Shown one piece after another: positions 55,185 to 64,000 of a stretch of 64,000 nt of DNA. Position numbers and translations under genes: made by a program. Below the pieces are notes generated by a model. The model did no database searches. It was not told where the DNA came from and saw nothing but the letters and a program-made list of their open reading frames with translations. The DNA is from Azospirillum thermophilum (GTDB lineage Bacteria; Pseudomonadota; Alphaproteobacteria; Azospirillales; Azospirillaceae): positions 2,309,501 to 2,373,500 of the forward strand of contig NZ_CP029353.1 in the NCBI RefSeq assembly GCF_003130795.1, given 5' to 3'. The first letter of the stretch is position 1. Each line of letters opens with the position of its first letter.

Positions 55185-55958
55185 ATGAGCAACCTCATCA
55201 ACGAGCGCGTCCTGCGCGTCCACCACTGGACCGACACGCTGTTCAGCTTCACCACCACCCGCGACCCGTCCTTCCGCTTCGAGCCGGGGCAGTTCACCAT
55301 GATCGGCCTGATGGTCGAGGGGCGCCCGCTGCTGCGCGCCTACAGCCTGGTCAGCGCCCATTACGAGGAGACGCTGGAGTTCTTCAGCATCAAGGTGCAG
55401 GACGGCCCGCTGACCTCGCGGCTGCAGTATCTGAAGGAAGGCGACACGCTGCTGGTCAACCGCAAGGCGACCGGCACGCTGGTGGCCAGCAACCTGCTGC
55501 CGGGCCGCAACCTGTATCTTCTGTCCACCGGCACCGGCCTCGCCCCCTTCCTGTCGATCATCAAGGATCCGGAGCTGTACGAGAAGTTCGACCGGGTGAT
55601 CCTGACCCACGGCACCCGCACGGTGGCCGAGCTGGCCTATGACGAGCTGATCCGCACCGCCCTGCCGGAGAACGAGTTCTTCGGCGAGCAGGTGAAGGAA
55701 AAGCTGCTCTACTACCCCACCGTCACGCGCGAGCCCTTCCGCAACCAGGGCCGCCTGACCGACCTGATCGAGAACGGCAAGCTGTTCGCCGACCTCGGCC
55801 TGCCGGATCTCGATCCGGAGAAGGACCGCGTGATGATCTGCGGCAGCCCGGCCATGCTGGCCGACACCAGCGCGATCATGGACCGCCGCGGCTTCGCCAT
55901 GGGCCACAACGGCGTCCCCGGCGCCTACGTGATCGAGAAGGCCTTCGTGGAGCGGTAA
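55185..55958 (+). CDS. fpr: Ferredoxin-NADP(+) reductase
   Basis: 257 residues. Flavoprotein moving electrons between NADPH and ferredoxin or flavodoxin, often for oxidative stress and nitrogen-fixation electron supply. FAD motif RAYSLVSAHYEETL near residue 50, NADP site STGTGLAPFLSIIKDP near 110 and ILTHGTRTVAELAY, C-terminal VIEKAFVER. ATG 55185 gives the usual family length; earlier in-frame starts add a non-homologous extension. Followed by an intrinsic terminator at 56044. Confidence 0.95.
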   Translation: MSNLINERVLRVHHWTDTLFSFTTTRDPSFRFEPGQFTMIGLMVEGRPLLRAYSLVSAHYEETLEFFSIKVQDGPLTSRLQYLKEGDTLLVNRKATGTLVASNLLPGRNLYLLSTGTGLAPFLSIIKDPELYEKFDRVILTHGTRTVAELAYDELIRTALPENEFFGEQVKEKLLYYPTVTREPFRNQGRLTDLIENGKLFADLGLPDLDPEKDRVMICGSPAMLADTSAIMDRRGFAMGHNGVPGAYVIEKAFVER

Positions 55959-56043
55959 GTCCATCGGGATGGAATAACCGCCGCCGGGGCGGGTTAACTC
56001 CTCGTGACGAAGGCACGTCACTCGATCCTTGACCGACCTTGAC

Positions 56044-56078
56044 GGGCGCGCCTCTGTTGACCGGGGGCGCGCCCTTTT
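56044..56078 (+). terminator. Terminator of fpr
   Basis: GGGCGCGCC (56044-56052) and GGCGCGCCC (56066-56074) pair, followed by TTTT (56075-56078). Confidence 0.88.
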
Positions 56079-56132
56079 CCGTTTCCGCCCCCTCCTTCCT
56101 GCCGGCCCGGCTTTGGTGTAGACATCCCGCCC

Positions 56133-57950
56133 ATGCGACTGCTGACGATCCTCGCCGCGCTCCTGATAGCCGGCCTCGCGAACCTCGCCGTCTGGTCCCT
56201 GCCCAACCGGCCGGTGCCGCTGGAGCCGCCGCCCGGCGGCAAGCTGAAGAGCGTGTCCTTCGCGCCCTTCCGCGACGGGCAGAGCCCGCTGACCCAGACC
56301 TTCCCCACCACCGCGCAGATCGAGGAGGATCTGGCGGCGCTCGCCCCGCAGGTGGCGGGCATCCGCACCTACACCTCGCTGGAGGGGCTGGAGGCGGTGC
56401 CGGAGCTGGCGCGCAGGCACGGGCTGCAGGTCACCATGGGGGCCTGGCTGTCCTCCAAGCCCGACAAGAACGAGAAGGAGATCGCCTCCCTCATCGATCT
56501 GGCCAACCGCTATCCGGAAACCATCACCCGCGTCATCGTCGGCAACGAGGTGCTGCTGCGCCGCGAGCTGACGCCGGAGCAGGTCGCCGGCTACATCGAC
56601 CGGGTCAAGGCGGCGGTCAAGCAGCCGGTCTCCTACGCCGACGTGTGGGAATGGTGGCTGAAATACCCGCAAATCGCCGACCATGTCGACTATCTGACCA
56701 TCCACCTGCTGCCCTACTGGGAGGATGTGCCGGCCGGCGTCGAGGGGGCGACGGAGCGCATCCGCAACTCCTACCGCATCATCGCCAAGCGCTTCCCGGG
56801 CAAGCCGATCCTGGTCGGCGAGACCGGCTGGCCGACCGAGGGCCGGTCGCGCGGCGCCGCCGTTCCGGGACTGGTCAACAAGGCGAAGTTCGTCAACGGC
56901 TTCGTCCGGCTCGCCCGACAGGAGGGCTTCGACTACAACGTGATCGAGGCCTTCGACCAGGGCTGGAAGGCCAAGCTGGAGGGAACCGTCGGCGGCCATT
57001 GGGGCCTCTACGGCGCCGACCGCGAGGCGAAATTCTCGCTGGCCGGCCCGGTGGTGGAGACGAAGCGCTGGCCGGTGCTGGCCGCGGTGTCGGGCGGGGT
57101 CGCCGTCCTGCTGGTGCTGGGCCTGGCGCTGCTGCGGCCGCGGCCGACGGCGCGCGGCTGGTTCGTCCTGATCCTGCTGGCGCAGGCGCTGTCCACCCTC
57201 TTCGTCCGCGCCGTCCATGCGGCGATGCACGGCAAGCACTATTGGCAGGACGTGACGCTGTCGGCCGGCATGCTGGGGCTGACCGGCGTGCTGTCGCTCG
57301 CCGTTCTGGTGACGGCGCACCGCACGCTCGCCACCGGCGGCCTGGCGCGCGAGCCGCTGGCCGGACTGCGCCGCCCGCGCCCCGCCCTGTCGCTCGTCGA
57401 GAAGGCCGGCCGGGTCTGCATGGTCGCGCTGGGGGCGGTGGCGCTGGTCTGGTCGCTGCTGATCGTCTTCGACGGCCGCTACCGCGACTTCCCCAACGTC
57501 TATCTGCTGGTCCCGGCGGTCGGGCTGCTGGCGCTCGGCGCCATCCGCGCCGCCCGCCGCCCGCCGGGTGCCGAACCGCGCGACGCGCTGGCCGCCAGCG
57601 GCCTGTTCCGCCCGGCCGTGCCGGTCGCCGACCCGCCCGCCGGCAACCTGTGGCAGGCCGCCCGCCGCCTGCCGGTCGAGGCGGTGCTGGGCTTCGGTCT
57701 CCTGCTCGGCGCGGTGCTGACGGTGGTCGCCGAGGGCTTCGTCCCGCTGGAGTCGCTGATCTACGGCCAGCTCCCCTTCCTGGAGGCGCTGCACGAGGTC
57801 GACTGGACGCTGCCCAACTGGGAGGCGCTGGCCTGGGCCGTCCTGCAGGTCCTGCTCGCCAAGCCCTTCGTCGCCGCCCTGCTGACCGCCCGCGGCCGGG
57901 CGCACGCCGGCGCCGGCAGCGGCGCCTGGGTGCGGATGCCGGGAGAGTAG
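56133..57950 (+). CDS. Membrane-bound GH17-like glucan glycosyltransferase/hydrolase
   Basis: 605 residues. N-terminal anchor, then a (beta/alpha)8 domain at about residues 35-300 of the GH17 clan: acid/base site RVIVGNEVLL near residue 138 and nucleophile LVGETGWPT near 229. The C-terminal 300 residues form about six to eight membrane helices. This architecture matches NdvC-like enzymes of rhizobia that help make cyclic beta-1,3/1,6-glucans in the inner membrane. No ndvB partner is adjacent, so substrate is inferred. Followed by a terminator at 57996. Confidence 0.85.
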   Translation: MRLLTILAALLIAGLANLAVWSLPNRPVPLEPPPGGKLKSVSFAPFRDGQSPLTQTFPTTAQIEEDLAALAPQVAGIRTYTSLEGLEAVPELARRHGLQVTMGAWLSSKPDKNEKEIASLIDLANRYPETITRVIVGNEVLLRRELTPEQVAGYIDRVKAAVKQPVSYADVWEWWLKYPQIADHVDYLTIHLLPYWEDVPAGVEGATERIRNSYRIIAKRFPGKPILVGETGWPTEGRSRGAAVPGLVNKAKFVNGFVRLARQEGFDYNVIEAFDQGWKAKLEGTVGGHWGLYGADREAKFSLAGPVVETKRWPVLAAVSGGVAVLLVLGLALLRPRPTARGWFVLILLAQALSTLFVRAVHAAMHGKHYWQDVTLSAGMLGLTGVLSLAVLVTAHRTLATGGLAREPLAGLRRPRPALSLVEKAGRVCMVALGAVALVWSLLIVFDGRYRDFPNVYLLVPAVGLLALGAIRAARRPPGAEPRDALAASGLFRPAVPVADPPAGNLWQAARRLPVEAVLGFGLLLGAVLTVVAEGFVPLESLIYGQLPFLEALHEVDWTLPNWEALAWAVLQVLLAKPFVAALLTARGRAHAGAGSGAWVRMPGE

Positions 57951-57995
57951 GCCGGCGGGCGGCGGCGTCCGAACAAGAGCATCTGGACAGGACGG

Positions 57996-58030
57996 GGGCG
58001 CTGTGGATTGATTTCCGCAGCGCCCTTTTT
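57996..58030 (+). terminator. Terminator of the GH17-like gene
   Basis: GGGCGCTGTGG (57996-58006) and CCGCAGCGCCC (58015-58025) pair with one mismatch, followed by TTTTT (58026-58030). A second copy of GCAGCGCCCTTTT lies at 58037-58049. Confidence 0.88.
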
Positions 58031-58063
58031 CCTGGGCAGCGCCCTTTTCCACGGAGCCCCGCC

Positions 58064-58698
58064 ATGTCGCCCGATCTCTGGCTTGCCTTCGCCGCGGCGT
58101 CCGCCGTCATGCTGGCGATCCCCGGCCCGACGGTTCTGCTCGTCGTGTCCTATGCGCTGGGCCACGGGCGCCGGTCGGCGATGGCGACGGTGGCCGGCGT
58201 GGCACTGGGCGACTTCACCGCGATGACCGCCTCGATGCTCGGGCTCGGCATGCTGCTCGCCACCTCGGCGGCGCTGTTCACCCTGCTGAAATGGCTGGGA
58301 GCGGCCTACCTCGTCTATCTCGGCCTGAAGCTGTGGCGGGCGCCGGTCGCCGCCTCCCCGCCGACGGGGCGCAGGAGGACACCGGGGTGCGGCCGCTGCG
58401 CATGATGCTGCACACCTATGCCGTGACCGCCCTCAACCCCAAGAGCATCGTCTTCTTCGTCGCCTTCCTGCCGCAGTTCCTCGACCAGTCGCGGCCGCTG
58501 GCCGGACAGATGATGGTGATGGAGGCGACCTTCCTGACGCTGGCGACGCTGAACGCGGCGCTCTACGCCCTGCTTGCCTCGGCGGCGCGGCGGGCGGTGC
58601 GGACCCCGGCGGTGCAGCGGACCGTCAACCGGGTCGGCGGTTCGCTGCTGATCGGCGCCGGCGCGCTCACCGTCGCGTGGAAGCGCGCTGCGGCGTAG
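58064..58698 (+). CDS. LysE family translocator (frameshifted)
   Basis: 211 residues when read across the break. Six-helix amino-acid exporter of the LysE/RhtB family: AIPGPTVLLVVSYALGHGRR in the first helix, ALGDFTAMTASMLGLGMLL, WLGAAYLVYLGLKLWR, then NPKSIVFFVAFLPQFLDQ and the final helix RVGGSLLIGAGALTVAWKR. The frame breaks near 58366-58372; adding one C gives continuous AASPPDGAQEDTGVRPLRMM. The 3' end overlaps the convergent PRTase-like gene by 32 bases. Substrate is not determined. Confidence 0.88.
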
Positions 58699-59392
58699 CC
58701 GCCGCATCGGCAGCCGCGTCGGACTTCCAGCGGCGCGGGTCGGCGAGGAAGGCGTGGATTTCCCCCTGCGCCTCGCCGTCGAGATAGTGGCCGCGGTTGA
58801 CCACCTCCAGCACGTCCCACCAGTTCGCCAGCGCATGCATGGTGATGCCGAGCGGGGCGAGATGCTGGTGGATCTCGTCGAAGATGCCGTACTGGAACAG
58901 CACGAAGACGTCGTGCAGCTCGCAGCCCGCCTCCGTCAGGGGCTGGGCGAAGCGGGCCTTGCGATGGCCGTCGGCGGCAAGCTGCTCGACCAGCAGCACG
59001 CGCCAGCCGCGCTCCACCCGCCCTTCGATCCGGTGCTTGAAGGACTGCTCCTGCCCCGGCGCTTCCTTGCGGACGAAGATGAAGGGCAGTTCCAGCCGGT
59101 CGGCCACCAGCGTCGCCCAGGGCACCCCGGCCCCCTCGCCGGCGGCGACGGCGTCCAGGTTGCCGATGCCGATCTCCTGGTCGATCATCCGCACCGCCAT
59201 GTCCACCACCTCGCCGCGCACCGCGGGATAGGACAGCAGCCGCCGCCCCTCCAGATGCAGCGGGCTCGTCAGGCCGGAGCCGTGGCGGCAGGGATGCTGC
59301 GGGTCGTAGCGCAGCGCCCCCGTTTCGATCAGGTGCCGCGCCAGCCTCAGCGCGTTCTCCCGCGATTCGATGTCCCAGGCGTCAGGTATCAT
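58667..59392 (-). CDS. Orotate phosphoribosyltransferase-like protein with degenerate PRPP loop
   Basis: 241 residues. PyrE-like fold: ESRENALRLARHLIETGALR, LTSPLHLEGRRLLSYPAVRGEV. The normal PRPP loop (VED-x-x-TTGGS) reads VLLVEQLAADGHRKARF near residue 130: the second acidic residue, both threonines and the glycine pair are lost, and the flanking GGETAGIP is AAGEGAGVP. Catalysis with PRPP is therefore doubtful; it may be regulatory. The ATG at 59392 follows GGGGGACC. Overlaps lysE on the opposite strand at its 3' end. Not the main pyrE, in my reading. Confidence 0.8.
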   Translation of the reverse strand: MIPDAWDIESRENALRLARHLIETGALRYDPQHPCRHGSGLTSPLHLEGRRLLSYPAVRGEVVDMAVRMIDQEIGIGNLDAVAAGEGAGVPWATLVADRLELPFIFVRKEAPGQEQSFKHRIEGRVERGWRVLLVEQLAADGHRKARFAQPLTEAGCELHDVFVLFQYGIFDEIHQHLAPLGITMHALANWWDVLEVVNRGHYLDGEAQGEIHAFLADPRRWKSDAAADAAATPQRASTRR

Positions 59393-59776
59393 GGCAGGTC
59401 CCCCATGCGCGCGCGGACGGCCGAGGCCGGGCACCCGGTCCCGCCGTCCCGGACCGACTGCTCCCACCGGTTGATTGACCGCCTTCCCGCTGCACGCCGC
59501 AAGCGGACAGCCGGCCGTCCCCGGGCTCATCGGGGGTAACCCGGCGACCGGCCGGAGGTTCCCCGCCCCGACGCGCCCGGCCGCATCCGCGGCGGATGGC
59601 CGCCACCGCCGCCCGCCATCGACGGCCGCGGTTGACAAGGGGGCGGGCCGCGGGAAAAGTTGTGCTGCCGGATGTCCGGAGGGTCTTTCCGGCGGCTCCG
59701 CGGAGCGGGGAACCACCGGAAGGCGCGGACCCCGCGCCATGAACCAGGGCGCGGGATCGGGCGCGGGAACACAGGC

Positions 59777-61363
59777 ATGTCGGGCGATCTGGGCGACGAT
59801 CTGGAGGACGATCCGGGCGGGGGCGACGAGCTCCGGTTCCTGGAGGAGCCGGCCGAGGAGCCGGCGGCGGCCCGCTGCGCCGCGGAGCCGTGGAAGATCC
59901 TGATCGCCGACGACGACCACGAGGTGCACGCGATCACCCGCGTCGTGCTGTCCGACGTCCGCTTCCAGGACCGGCCCATCCTGTTCCTCTCCGCCTACTC
60001 CGCCGCGGAGGCCCGCGCCATCCTGGCGGCCGAACGCGACCTCGCCGCCGTCCTGCTCGACGTGGTGATGGAGACCGACGACGCCGGGCTGCGGCTGGTC
60101 CGCCACATCCGCGAGGAGCTGGGCAATCACGCCATCCGCATCATCCTGCGCACCGGCCAGCCGGGACAGGCGCCGGAACGGCAGGTCATCGCCAACTACG
60201 ACATCAACGACTACAAGGCGAAGAGCGAGCTGACCTCGCAGAAGCTGTTCACCACCACGGTGGCGGCGCTGCGCTCCTACCAGCACATCGCGGCGATCGA
60301 GCGGAACCGCCAGGGGCTGGAGACCATCGTCGATTCGATCGCCGAACTGCTGGAGCAGCGCTCCCGCGACCGGTTCGTGGACGGGGTGGTGACGCAGGTG
60401 CGCGCGCTGCTGCCGGCGGCGGACGGGGCGGCGCTGTTCAGCCTGACCCCGGAGGGGGAGACGGCGCTGGTCGCCGGCTCCGGCAGCCTGACCGGGGCGG
60501 GCGGGCCGGGGTCGCTTGCCGGGGAGGTTCTTGCCGACCTCGCGTCGGCGCTGGCCGGGCGGCACAGCCTCCACCGCGACGGCCACAGCGTGCTGTCGCT
60601 GCGCACCCGGCACCATCCGCCGGCCGCCATCGTCCTGACGGCCGGCCGGCCGCCGGGCGAGATCGAGCAGCGGCTGCTGGACATCTTCTGCGGCAAGCTC
60701 GCCGTCGGCTTCGACAACCTCCACCTCCACGAGGAGGTGCAGCGGGCGCAGGTGGCGACGGTCCATGCGCTCGGCAAGCTGGCGGAATACAAGGACGAGG
60801 TCACCGGCGACCATGTCAGGCGGCTCGGCCGCTGGGCCACCGCCGTCGCCCGGCAGCTCCAGGCCGAGGGCCGCTTCCCGGAGGAGGTGGACGACCGCTT
60901 CTGCGAGCTGATCGGGCTGGCCAGCGTGCTGCACGACGTCGGCAAGGTCGGCATTCCGGACCATATCCTGCGCAAGCCGGGCAAGCTGGCGCCGGATGAG
61001 ATGGCGACGATGCGCGAGCATGCCGCGATCGGCGGCCGCATCCTGCGCGACGCCGCCGGCCGGGCATCGGCGCCGACCTACCTGTCGATGGGGGCGGACA
61101 TCGCCGAAAGCCACCACGAGAAGTTCGACGGCTCCGGCTATCCCCGCGGCCTGGCCGGCGACGCCATCCCGCTGGCCGGCCGCATCGTGGCGGTCGCCGA
61201 CGTGTTCGACGCCCTGCTGCACCGCCGCCCCTACAAGGAGGCCTGGGAACTCGCCGACGTGATCGCCCTGCTGCGCACCGAGTCCGGCCGCCATTTCGAC
61301 CCGCGGGTGGTGGAGGCCTTCATCGCCGTGCTGACCCGAGACGGGGTGCTCAAGGCGGCCTGA
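59777..61363 (+). CDS. Response regulator with DUF3369 and HD-GYP phosphodiesterase domains
   Basis: 528 residues from ATG 59777. Receiver domain with phospho-acceptor in AVLLDVVMETDDAG near residue 97, DUF3369 (about residues 160-330), then HD-GYP: HDVGKVGIPDHIL near residue 390 and HHEKFDGSGYPRGLAGDAIPL near 445, both metal and GYP motifs intact. It should degrade cyclic di-GMP in response to a kinase not encoded next to it. Third c-di-GMP-type protein in the window after the GGDEF regulator. Confidence 0.93.
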   Translation: MSGDLGDDLEDDPGGGDELRFLEEPAEEPAAARCAAEPWKILIADDDHEVHAITRVVLSDVRFQDRPILFLSAYSAAEARAILAAERDLAAVLLDVVMETDDAGLRLVRHIREELGNHAIRIILRTGQPGQAPERQVIANYDINDYKAKSELTSQKLFTTTVAALRSYQHIAAIERNRQGLETIVDSIAELLEQRSRDRFVDGVVTQVRALLPAADGAALFSLTPEGETALVAGSGSLTGAGGPGSLAGEVLADLASALAGRHSLHRDGHSVLSLRTRHHPPAAIVLTAGRPPGEIEQRLLDIFCGKLAVGFDNLHLHEEVQRAQVATVHALGKLAEYKDEVTGDHVRRLGRWATAVARQLQAEGRFPEEVDDRFCELIGLASVLHDVGKVGIPDHILRKPGKLAPDEMATMREHAAIGGRILRDAAGRASAPTYLSMGADIAESHHEKFDGSGYPRGLAGDAIPLAGRIVAVADVFDALLHRRPYKEAWELADVIALLRTESGRHFDPRVVEAFIAVLTRDGVLKAA

Positions 61364-61378
61364 GGCGGGGCTCCGGCC

Positions 61379-61822
61379 CTAGCGCAGCCCCCGCTCGGCC
61401 AGTTCCTCGTCCACCTCGCGCTCGACGGTGCGCTCGACCTTTTCCTCCAGCTCCTGCTCCAGGCAGTCGGCGGTCCTGGCGAGCCGCTCGAAGTGTCCCT
61501 TCACCTTCGCCAGATCCTCCTCCGACCGCTCTTCCAGGTCGATCAGGCCGTTGCGGGCGGACTTGGTGGCGCGGATCAGTTCGTCCAGCTTCAGGTGAAG
61601 CGCCTGGGTATCGCGGTTCTGCGCGTTCTGGATCACGAAGACCATCAGGAAGGTGATGATCGTCGTGCCGGTGTTGATCACCAGTTGCCACGTGTCGGAG
61701 AAGCCGAACAGCGGGCCGGTGACCGCCCAGACGACGATCAGCCCGACCGCCACCACGAAGGTGACGGGCCGGCCCGAAATCCGCTCCGTCCAGCGGGCGA
61801 AGCGCGCGAAGAAGGCGTTCAT
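61379..61822 (-). CDS. Low-affinity iron permease family protein
   Basis: 147 residues from ATG 61822. Two membrane helices (FVVAVGLIVVWAVTGPLFGFSDTW and LVINTGTTIITFLMVFVIQN) with the family signature QNAQNRDTQALHLKLDELI, then an acidic C-terminal coiled coil (EERSEEDLAKVKGHFERLA). Belongs to PF04120, named after fungal Fet4 but usually of unknown function in bacteria. Convergent-tail partner of the HD-GYP gene; ends before the MscS gene on the same strand. Confidence 0.85.
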   Translation of the reverse strand: MNAFFARFARWTERISGRPVTFVVAVGLIVVWAVTGPLFGFSDTWQLVINTGTTIITFLMVFVIQNAQNRDTQALHLKLDELIRATKSARNGLIDLEERSEEDLAKVKGHFERLARTADCLEQELEEKVERTVEREVDEELAERGLR

Positions 61823-61908
61823 GGTGGGGAGCCGCTCCGGTGATCGCTCACCGGAGGACAACACCCCCGACCATGCCCGGTTCCTCCTTCGACCGGTGCC
61901 CGGGGTGG

Positions 61909-64000
61909 TTACGACCCCTGGCTCAGCGCCTCGGCCAGGGCGCGGTCCTGCGACGAGCTGCCGACGACGAGCTGCATGGACGGCTTCGGAATGCTGATGC
62001 CCAGCTCGTCGAACCGCTTCTTCATGCGGCGGTTGAACTCGCGCGTCACGCCCCACTGGCGGGTCGGACGGGTGCGGAACTGCGCCAGGATGCTGAAGCC
62101 GCTGTCCGCCAGCTTGTCGACGCCCAGCACCTCCAGCGGGGCCAGGATGTCGGCGGCATACTGCGCCTCCTTCTGGATCTCCGCCCCGATCTCCTTCAGC
62201 ACCGCGATCACCCGGTCCGGATCCTCGCTGTAGGACACCGTCACGTTGAAGGTGGTGTTAGAGAAGTCCTTGCTCATGTTCTTGACGGTGGTGACGGCGC
62301 TGAAGGGGATGGAATGCACCGCCCCCGCCCCGTCGCGCAGCCGGATCGAGCGGATGGAGATCGCCTCGACCGTGCCGGAATGGCCGCCGCCGACATCGAC
62401 CACGTCGCCGACCGACACCGTGTCCTCGAACAGGATGAACAGGCCGGTGATGATGTCCTTGACCAGCGTCTGCGATCCGAAACCGATGGCGAGGCCGACC
62501 ACGCCGGCGCCGGCCAGCAGCGGCGCGATGTTCACCCCCAGCTCGGACAAGGTGATCAGCGACACCATGGTGACCAGCAGGATCAGGAAGGCGTTGCGCA
62601 GCAGCGGCAGCAGGGTGCGGACGCGGGCACTGCGCTCGATGCGCGTGCCGTTGCGGTCGGTGGTGGCGAGGAAGCGCTCGATCAGCGCGCTGACCACCTC
62701 CCAGGCGATAACCGCGCCGGCCAGCAGCAGCGAGATGGACACCACGCTGCCCAGGATGCGGCGGCCGATCGCCGACTCCACCCAGACGGTGGTGTTGATG
62801 CCCCAGCCATGCAGGATGACCATCAGCGCGATCACCCAGATCGCCACCTTGGAGACCCGCTGGACGATCGGGACGTAGAGCGAGGCGCGCTCGTGGAGCT
62901 GCGGCAGGTTGCGCCGCAGTCCCTGGTTCATGTGCAGGCCGCGCCGCAGCAGGCGGTTGATCAGCGTGACGGCATAGCGGGCGACGAGCGCCGTCACGAT
63001 GGTGATGGCGGTGGCGCGGGCCAGATACTCGAACCCGCCATAGACGTTCAGCACCCACACGCCGAAGGTCACGACCACGTAGAGGATCGCCAGGATGTGC
63101 CAGATGTCGGCGAAGCGCCGGCGGGCGGAGCGCAGGACGGCCCCCTGCCCCTCGGACTCGCGCTCCGCGGTGGCGGCCGGGTCGCCGTCGCCGGACAGCG
63201 GGTTGCCGCGCATCCAGTCGGCGACCAGCGTCCGGTTCTGCAGGATCAGCACGATCAGCATGCCGGCGATGACGAGGCCCAGCAGCTTCAGGAAGGCCCC
63301 GTAGGCGCCGAGCGGCAGGCCCAGCACATAGGCGGCCTCGGCGATGAAATAGCCGTAGACGGCGGCGGCGGCCATGCGCCGCGCCCAGATGTAGGCCCGC
63401 CACGCCCCGGCGTCGCTGGTATGGATCAGCCGCAGGTTGGGCGCGTCGGGCGCGATGGTCATGCGCACCAGGATCAGCAGGAGCTGGGTGATGACCGTGG
63501 CGTTGATCACCGCCAGCGCCACCAGCCGGACGCGCGGCGGCGGCTCGCTGACCGACAGCACGCCGTAGCCGACCACGACGAAGGCGGCGAGCGGCGCCAG
63601 CTCAAGCAGCGCGCGGCCCAGCAGCAGCGGGATGCGCACCAGCGTGGAGGGCACCTTGCGCGCCGCCAGCGCCCGCCGCGGCCGGCCGAGCAGCCAGGCG
63701 ACGAAGCGCTCGATGATGCCGCCGGCGCCGAGGATGATCAGGAGCTGCACGCCGATCTGCGCCCAGCGGTCGCGGGCCGACGGGTCCTCCATCTGGCGCC
63801 GCGCCCAGTCCGCGGTGGCCGGCAGGTCGGCGAAGACGTTGCCGACCTGGACGAGCTGGCGGCTCAGCACGTCCATCCGCTGCGCCACGAAGGACAGCGC
63901 CTGCGCCCCGATCGTCTCGGGCAGGGCGGCGCTTCCCTCCGCCGCCTTGGCCTGCTCCGTCCCCTTCTGGGCGACGACCAGCACGCGGAGCTGCTCGACC
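61909..64000 (-). CDS. Mechanosensitive ion channel of the MscS family (5' partial)
   Basis: The frame is open to the right edge, so the start lies outside; 691 or more residues are visible. A long N-terminal part with about eight helices precedes the MscS core: pore helix region [21 protein letters not shown] near 62470-62510, then the beta domain VGDVVDVGGGHSGTVEAISIRSIRLRDGAGAVHSIPFS and the cytoplasmic alpha/beta domain. The size points to a large MscK/MscM-like channel that releases solutes on hypo-osmotic shock. Ends with a polar tail (SSQDRALAEALSQGS). Confidence 0.92.
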   Translation of the reverse strand, partial: VEQLRVLVVAQKGTEQAKAAEGSAALPETIGAQALSFVAQRMDVLSRQLVQVGNVFADLPATADWARRQMEDPSARDRWAQIGVQLLIILGAGGIIERFVAWLLGRPRRALAARKVPSTLVRIPLLLGRALLELAPLAAFVVVGYGVLSVSEPPPRVRLVALAVINATVITQLLLILVRMTIAPDAPNLRLIHTSDAGAWRAYIWARRMAAAAVYGYFIAEAAYVLGLPLGAYGAFLKLLGLVIAGMLIVLILQNRTLVADWMRGNPLSGDGDPAATAERESEGQGAVLRSARRRFADIWHILAILYVVVTFGVWVLNVYGGFEYLARATAITIVTALVARYAVTLINRLLRRGLHMNQGLRRNLPQLHERASLYVPIVQRVSKVAIWVIALMVILHGWGINTTVWVESAIGRRILGSVVSISLLLAGAVIAWEVVSALIERFLATTDRNGTRIERSARVRTLLPLLRNAFLILLVTMVSLITLSELGVNIAPLLAGAGVVGLAIGFGSQTLVKDIITGLFILFEDTVSVGDVVDVGGGHSGTVEAISIRSIRLRDGAGAVHSIPFSAVTTVKNMSKDFSNTTFNVTVSYSEDPDRVIAVLKEIGAEIQKEAQYAADILAPLEVLGVDKLADSGFSILAQFRTRPTRQWGVTREFNRRMKKRFDELGISIPKPSMQLVVGSSSQDRALAEALSQGS

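Overview
The window is GC-rich DNA (clearly above 65 percent G+C by eye) with almost wall-to-wall coding and many GTG starts. Gene content points to an alphaproteobacterium of the Azospirillum type: an Hsp20 gene followed by a DUF1150 gene, a Usg-family gene, a heme A synthase, an intracellular PHA depolymerase, an NnrU gene with an FNR-type box, a divergent ScfR/aceA pair, and many large sensor kinases. I see no plasmid, phage or integron backbone and no tRNA or rRNA gene. The genus is inferred from gene content only.

Layout. 1-3133: C4-dicarboxylate sensor/regulator pair dctB (cut by the left edge) and dctD. 3243-3586: small Cys-tailed protein behind an FNR-type promoter. 3615-6907: two MoeA-type genes, one fused to a binding-protein domain and one degenerate. 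6939-11652: BarA-like hybrid kinase with a GGDEF response regulator. 11758-14114: DMT exporter with a His-rich tail and an FAD oxidoreductase. 14142-15008: heat-shock unit. 15182-16862: conserved unknown and a TerB-like protein. 16980-19138: ParA-like ATPase coupled to a Pro/Ala-rich membrane protein. 19416-23031: envelope and hypothetical proteins. 23167-24901: amidoligase plus class I amidotransferase. 25237-28361: hybrid sensor kinase. 28536-31920: small unknowns, DEDDh exonuclease, Nudix hydrolase, methyltransferase. 32238-36623: aconitase, NnrU, CBS and DUF2934 proteins. 36650-38489: group II intron sitting against the groEL terminator, then groEL-groES with a CIRCE operator. 40860-43887: usg, a tiny membrane protein, ctaA, phaZ. 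44203-47213: endonuclease-type phosphatase and a phospholipase D/VTT fusion. 47448-50721: peptide-type ABC operon with degenerate ATPase motifs. 50885-55958: PfpI-like protein, isocitrate lyase, its probable regulator ScfR, ferredoxin-NADP reductase. 56133-64000: GH17-type membrane glucan enzyme, LysE exporter, PRTase-like protein, HD-GYP regulator, iron-permease-family protein and an MscS-type channel cut by the right edge.

The genes fit a metabolically flexible soil or rhizosphere bacterium: dicarboxylate sensing, glyoxylate shunt (aceA, ScfR, acnA), PHA turnover, heme A and oxygen-limited/nitrogen-oxide genes under FNR-type boxes, and several c-di-GMP and phosphorelay proteins. No single large new system stands out. 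The best candidates for new biology are the amidoligase/amidotransferase pair, the ABC operon lacking canonical ATPase motifs, the TGTAAA repeat array between scfR and aceA, and several enzyme paralogues that lack key catalytic residues.

Seven genes (dctB, the MoeA fusion, the 15182 gene, the amidotransferase, the 25237 kinase, the intron maturase and lysE) are each broken by what looks like loss of exactly one G or C in a short G/C run. This pattern is more like base-calling error than biology, so these genes are annotated as single CDS spanning both frames.
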